From Planctomycetota bacterium (lineage in GTDB: Bacteria; Planctomycetota; UBA1135), in NCBI GenBank assembly GCA_022447335.1, contig JAKVCF010000126.1, positions 1 to 6,751 of the forward strand: DNA of 6,751 bases, given 5' to 3'. The first letter of the stretch is position 1, and the number at the start of each line of letters is the position of its first letter. Shown here in pieces: positions 5,729 through 6,751 of the stretch. The position numbers and the translations under genes are program-made. Under the pieces are notes generated by a model. It was given only the letters and a program-made list of their open reading frames with translations, was not told the DNA's origin and searched no databases.

Positions 5729-5743
5729 GGGCTTGGGAAGCCC
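5729..5743. repeat. 15-bp dyad in the pilZ-ssb intergenic region
   Basis: GGGCTTGGGAAGCCC is a perfect 6-base inverted repeat with a 3-base centre. It overlaps the -35 hexamer of the proposed ssb promoter and lies upstream of pilZ on the other strand. It could be an operator for one or both genes, or a chance dyad in GC-rich DNA. Confidence 0.35.
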
Positions 5744-5761
5744 GGGCCAGCTGTTTAGAAT
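5733..5761 (+). promoter_or_regulatory. Candidate sigma70-type promoter for ssb-moaD-moaE
   Basis: TTGGGA (5733-5738) and TAGAAT (5756-5761) are separated by the optimal 17 bases. They match the consensus hexamers at 4 of 6 and 5 of 6 positions. Transcription would begin near 5768 and leave a leader of about 40 bases before the ssb ATG. This is the best promoter candidate in the window, and it sits in the only divergent intergenic region (5700-5807). I found no convincing LexA box here. A promoter for pilZ must also lie nearby on the other strand, but I cannot point to a clear one. Confidence 0.55.
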
Positions 5762-5807
5762 GGCCCAGTCGGGGCTGGTTTGTCCAGTAGAACCCGGCTC
5801 CGTATAT

Positions 5808-6290
5808 ATGGCTTCCTTCAATCGAGTAATTCTGATGGGCAACCTGACCCGTGACCCCGAGGTCCGGCAGGCCCAAAATGGCACCCACATCGTCAAGGCC
5901 GGGATCGCCGTCAACGAGCGCATGCCTGATGGCCAGGGTGGGTGGAAAGACGAGCCGAGCTTCTTCGACTGCGTGATCTTTGGCAAGCGTGGCGAAGCAT
6001 TCAGTCGCTTCATGAAGAAGGGGAGCTCCTGTCTAATTGAAGGAAAGCTGCGCCAGGGGCGCTGGCAAGATCGTGAGACTGGCCAGAATCGCTCCAAGAT
6101 CGAGGTTGTCGTCGATAACTGGGAGTTTGCTGGCGGACGTGGGGATGGGCAGGGCGGTGGTGAGCAGTCGATGACCCCAGCAGCTGCGCCGGAGTTTCCA
6201 GGCCCGAGCGACTTCGGCGGGGGCAGTGCTCCGACTTCAAAGGGAGGGGGAGGTGATGGCGCCTCCTTCCCGGACGACGTCCCCTTCTAA
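5808..6290 (+). CDS. ssb: Single-stranded DNA-binding protein
   Basis: The 160-residue protein begins MASFNRVILMGNLTRDPEVR, the start of the SSB OB-fold. It continues with GTHIVKAGIAVNER, FFDCVIFGKRGEAFSRFMKKGS, LIEGKLRQGRWQD and a last strand near KIEVVVDNWEF (to about 107). Trp46, Trp86 and Trp105 include the likely base-stacking residues. A Gly-rich disordered linker (108-152) leads to the acidic tip SFPDDVPF (153-160), the conserved docking site for replication and repair partners. SSB coats single-stranded DNA, normally as a tetramer. I chose ATG 5808 because the family sequence starts exactly there; an in-frame ATG 75 bases upstream would place non-homologous residues first and overlap the promoter. 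No Shine-Dalgarno sequence is visible. moaD follows after 10 bases. Confidence 0.97.
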   Translation: MASFNRVILMGNLTRDPEVRQAQNGTHIVKAGIAVNERMPDGQGGWKDEPSFFDCVIFGKRGEAFSRFMKKGSSCLIEGKLRQGRWQDRETGQNRSKIEVVVDNWEFAGGRGDGQGGGEQSMTPAAAPEFPGPSDFGGGSAPTSKGGGGDGASFPDDVPF

Positions 6291-6300
6291 CGAAAAGGTT

Positions 6301-6531
6301 ATGCGAGTCTTGCTCTTCGCCGGATTGGCGGAAGCTTGCGGGAAACGCTCACTCGAAGTAGACGAGATCGTTAGCAGCGTGGCCGAATTGCGCACGTTTT
6401 TGGAGCGTGCACATCCCGAGCTGGTTTGGCAAGGCGTGCGCATTGCGGTTAATCAGGAGTATGCCGACGATGCACGTGCATTAACTGGGCGGGAAGAGAT
6501 CGCGGCAATCCCACCTGTGTCAGGAGGCTGA
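6301..6531 (+). CDS. moaD: Molybdopterin synthase small (sulfur carrier) subunit
   Basis: The 76-residue protein has the ubiquitin-like MoaD pattern. It starts MRVLLFAGLAEACGKRSLEV, has IAVNQEYA (48-55), and ends EEIAAIPPVSGG. The terminal Gly75-Gly76 is adenylated and converted to a thiocarboxylate, which donates sulfur to precursor Z (cPMP) in the MoaD-MoaE complex to form molybdopterin. I chose ATG 6301 because the family begins there; a longer in-frame version from 6226 would only reread the end of ssb. AAAAGG (6293-6298) lies just upstream but very close to the ATG. The codons for the last residues also form the moaE ribosome binding site. Its partner moaE follows at once. Confidence 0.95.
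   Translation: MRVLLFAGLAEACGKRSLEVDEIVSSVAELRTFLERAHPELVWQGVRIAVNQEYADDARALTGREEIAAIPPVSGG
6522..6527 (+). promoter_or_regulatory. Shine-Dalgarno sequence of moaE inside the moaD 3' end
   Basis: AGGAGG lies six bases before the moaE GTG and is the only perfect Shine-Dalgarno sequence I see in front of any gene here. Its bases are also part of the Ser-Gly-Gly codons (tca gga ggc) that end MoaD. It decides the GTG start at 6534 and suggests coupled translation of the two subunits. Confidence 0.75.
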
Positions 6532-6533
6532 AG

Positions 6534-6751
6534 GTGACTGACTCCTCTCTAGTTTGGTTCTCTCTGCAGGAGGGGCCCTTGACGAGTGACAGTCTGCGTG
6601 CACGCGTTGCCGGGCCGGACGCTGGCTGTGTGATCGAGTTCCGTGGTACGGTCCGCGGCACAGCGCGGGGACTTGAAGTCGAGCGACTTGAGTACGAAGC
6701 ATATTCAGAAATGGTCGAAGGGGAGATGCTGAAAAATGTCAACGAGGTCGT
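6534..6751 (+). CDS. moaE: Molybdopterin synthase catalytic subunit, N-terminal part (partial)
   Basis: About 72 residues are visible before the window ends. After an N-terminal strand (SLVWFSLQEGPL) they contain DAGCVIEFRGTVRGTARG (30-47), matching the MoaE 'GAvvtFxGtVRxxxxG' signature. LEYEAYSEMVEGEM (53-66) matches the conserved 'LeYEaYpeMAe' segment. MoaE holds the active site that transfers sulfur from the MoaD thiocarboxylate to precursor Z, making molybdopterin; its catalytic lysines are expected further on, outside the window. The GTG start is fixed by a perfect AGGAGG six bases upstream, with only 2 bases separating it from the moaD stop. Confidence 0.92.
   Translation, partial: MTDSSLVWFSLQEGPLTSDSLRARVAGPDAGCVIEFRGTVRGTARGLEVERLEYEAYSEMVEGEMLKNVNEV

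Noticed and set aside
5751..5787. LexA/SOS-like box before ssb (CTGT... and CTGG-TTTGT-CCAG)
   Set aside because: The CTGT has no ACAG partner at the right spacing, and the 4-base CTGG/CCAG repeat is too short to mean anything.
5733..5807. N-terminal extension of ssb from an upstream in-frame ATG
   Set aside because: The SSB family sequence starts at the ATG at 5808, and the extension overlaps the predicted promoter and transcription start.
5696..6097. Long minus-strand reading frame opposite ssb
   Set aside because: Its translation resembles no protein I know, is rich in residues typical of antisense GC-rich frames, and lies opposite a certain gene.
6226..6300. Longer MoaD starting inside the end of ssb
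   Set aside because: The extra residues are an out-of-frame reading of the ssb tail; MoaD homology begins at the ATG at 6301.
1..6751. CRISPR arrays, insertion sequences, prophage genes, tRNA or rRNA genes
   Set aside because: No repeat-spacer pattern, transposase, integrase, terminal repeats or cloverleaf-like segments were seen; the window is housekeeping genes throughout.

Overview
This is a gene-dense bacterial chromosomal window. It is GC-rich by eye, has mostly very short intergenic gaps, and shows no sign of mobile DNA. Almost everything is core housekeeping. In order: the 3' end of ffh (SRP protein), rpsP (S16), a highly divergent endonuclease III-like (HhH-GPD) protein with a lysine-rich tail, maf (nucleotide pyrophosphatase), rpmE2 (zinc-free L31), prfA (RF1), an unrecognised 8-segment membrane protein, and prmC (RF1/RF2 glutamine methyltransferase). 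A PilZ-domain gene follows on the opposite strand, then ssb, moaD and the start of moaE.

The organism cannot be fixed from this window. The type-B L31 next to prfA, the Lys/Ala-rich tails, the scarcity of Shine-Dalgarno sequences and the absence of rimM-trmD-rplS after rpsP would fit a deep-branching Gram-negative group such as Planctomycetota. That is a low-confidence guess.

Layout: 1-1986 is a probable co-directional unit, ffh-rpsP-HhH protein-maf, with gaps of 18, 14 and 7 bases. A sigma70-like promoter overlapping the maf stop codon probably starts a second unit, rpmE2-prfA-membrane protein-prmC (2026-5355). It contains a stem-loop directly before prfA and gaps of only 12 and 3 bases around the membrane gene. 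prmC converges on the pilZ gene so tightly that their stop codons overlap. The region between pilZ and ssb (5700-5807) is the only real divergent intergenic region; it holds a good ssb promoter and a dyad over its -35 box. ssb-moaD-moaE then run rightward, and the moaE ribosome binding site is built from the codons for MoaD's essential C-terminal Gly-Gly.

The genes connect through protein synthesis: SRP targeting, S16 and L31, and RF1 together with the enzyme that methylates its GGQ motif. DNA maintenance genes (HhH protein, Maf, SSB) and molybdopterin synthase are interleaved. The least explained elements are the degenerate DNA glycosylase-like protein and the internally duplicated membrane protein placed between RF1 and its methyltransferase.
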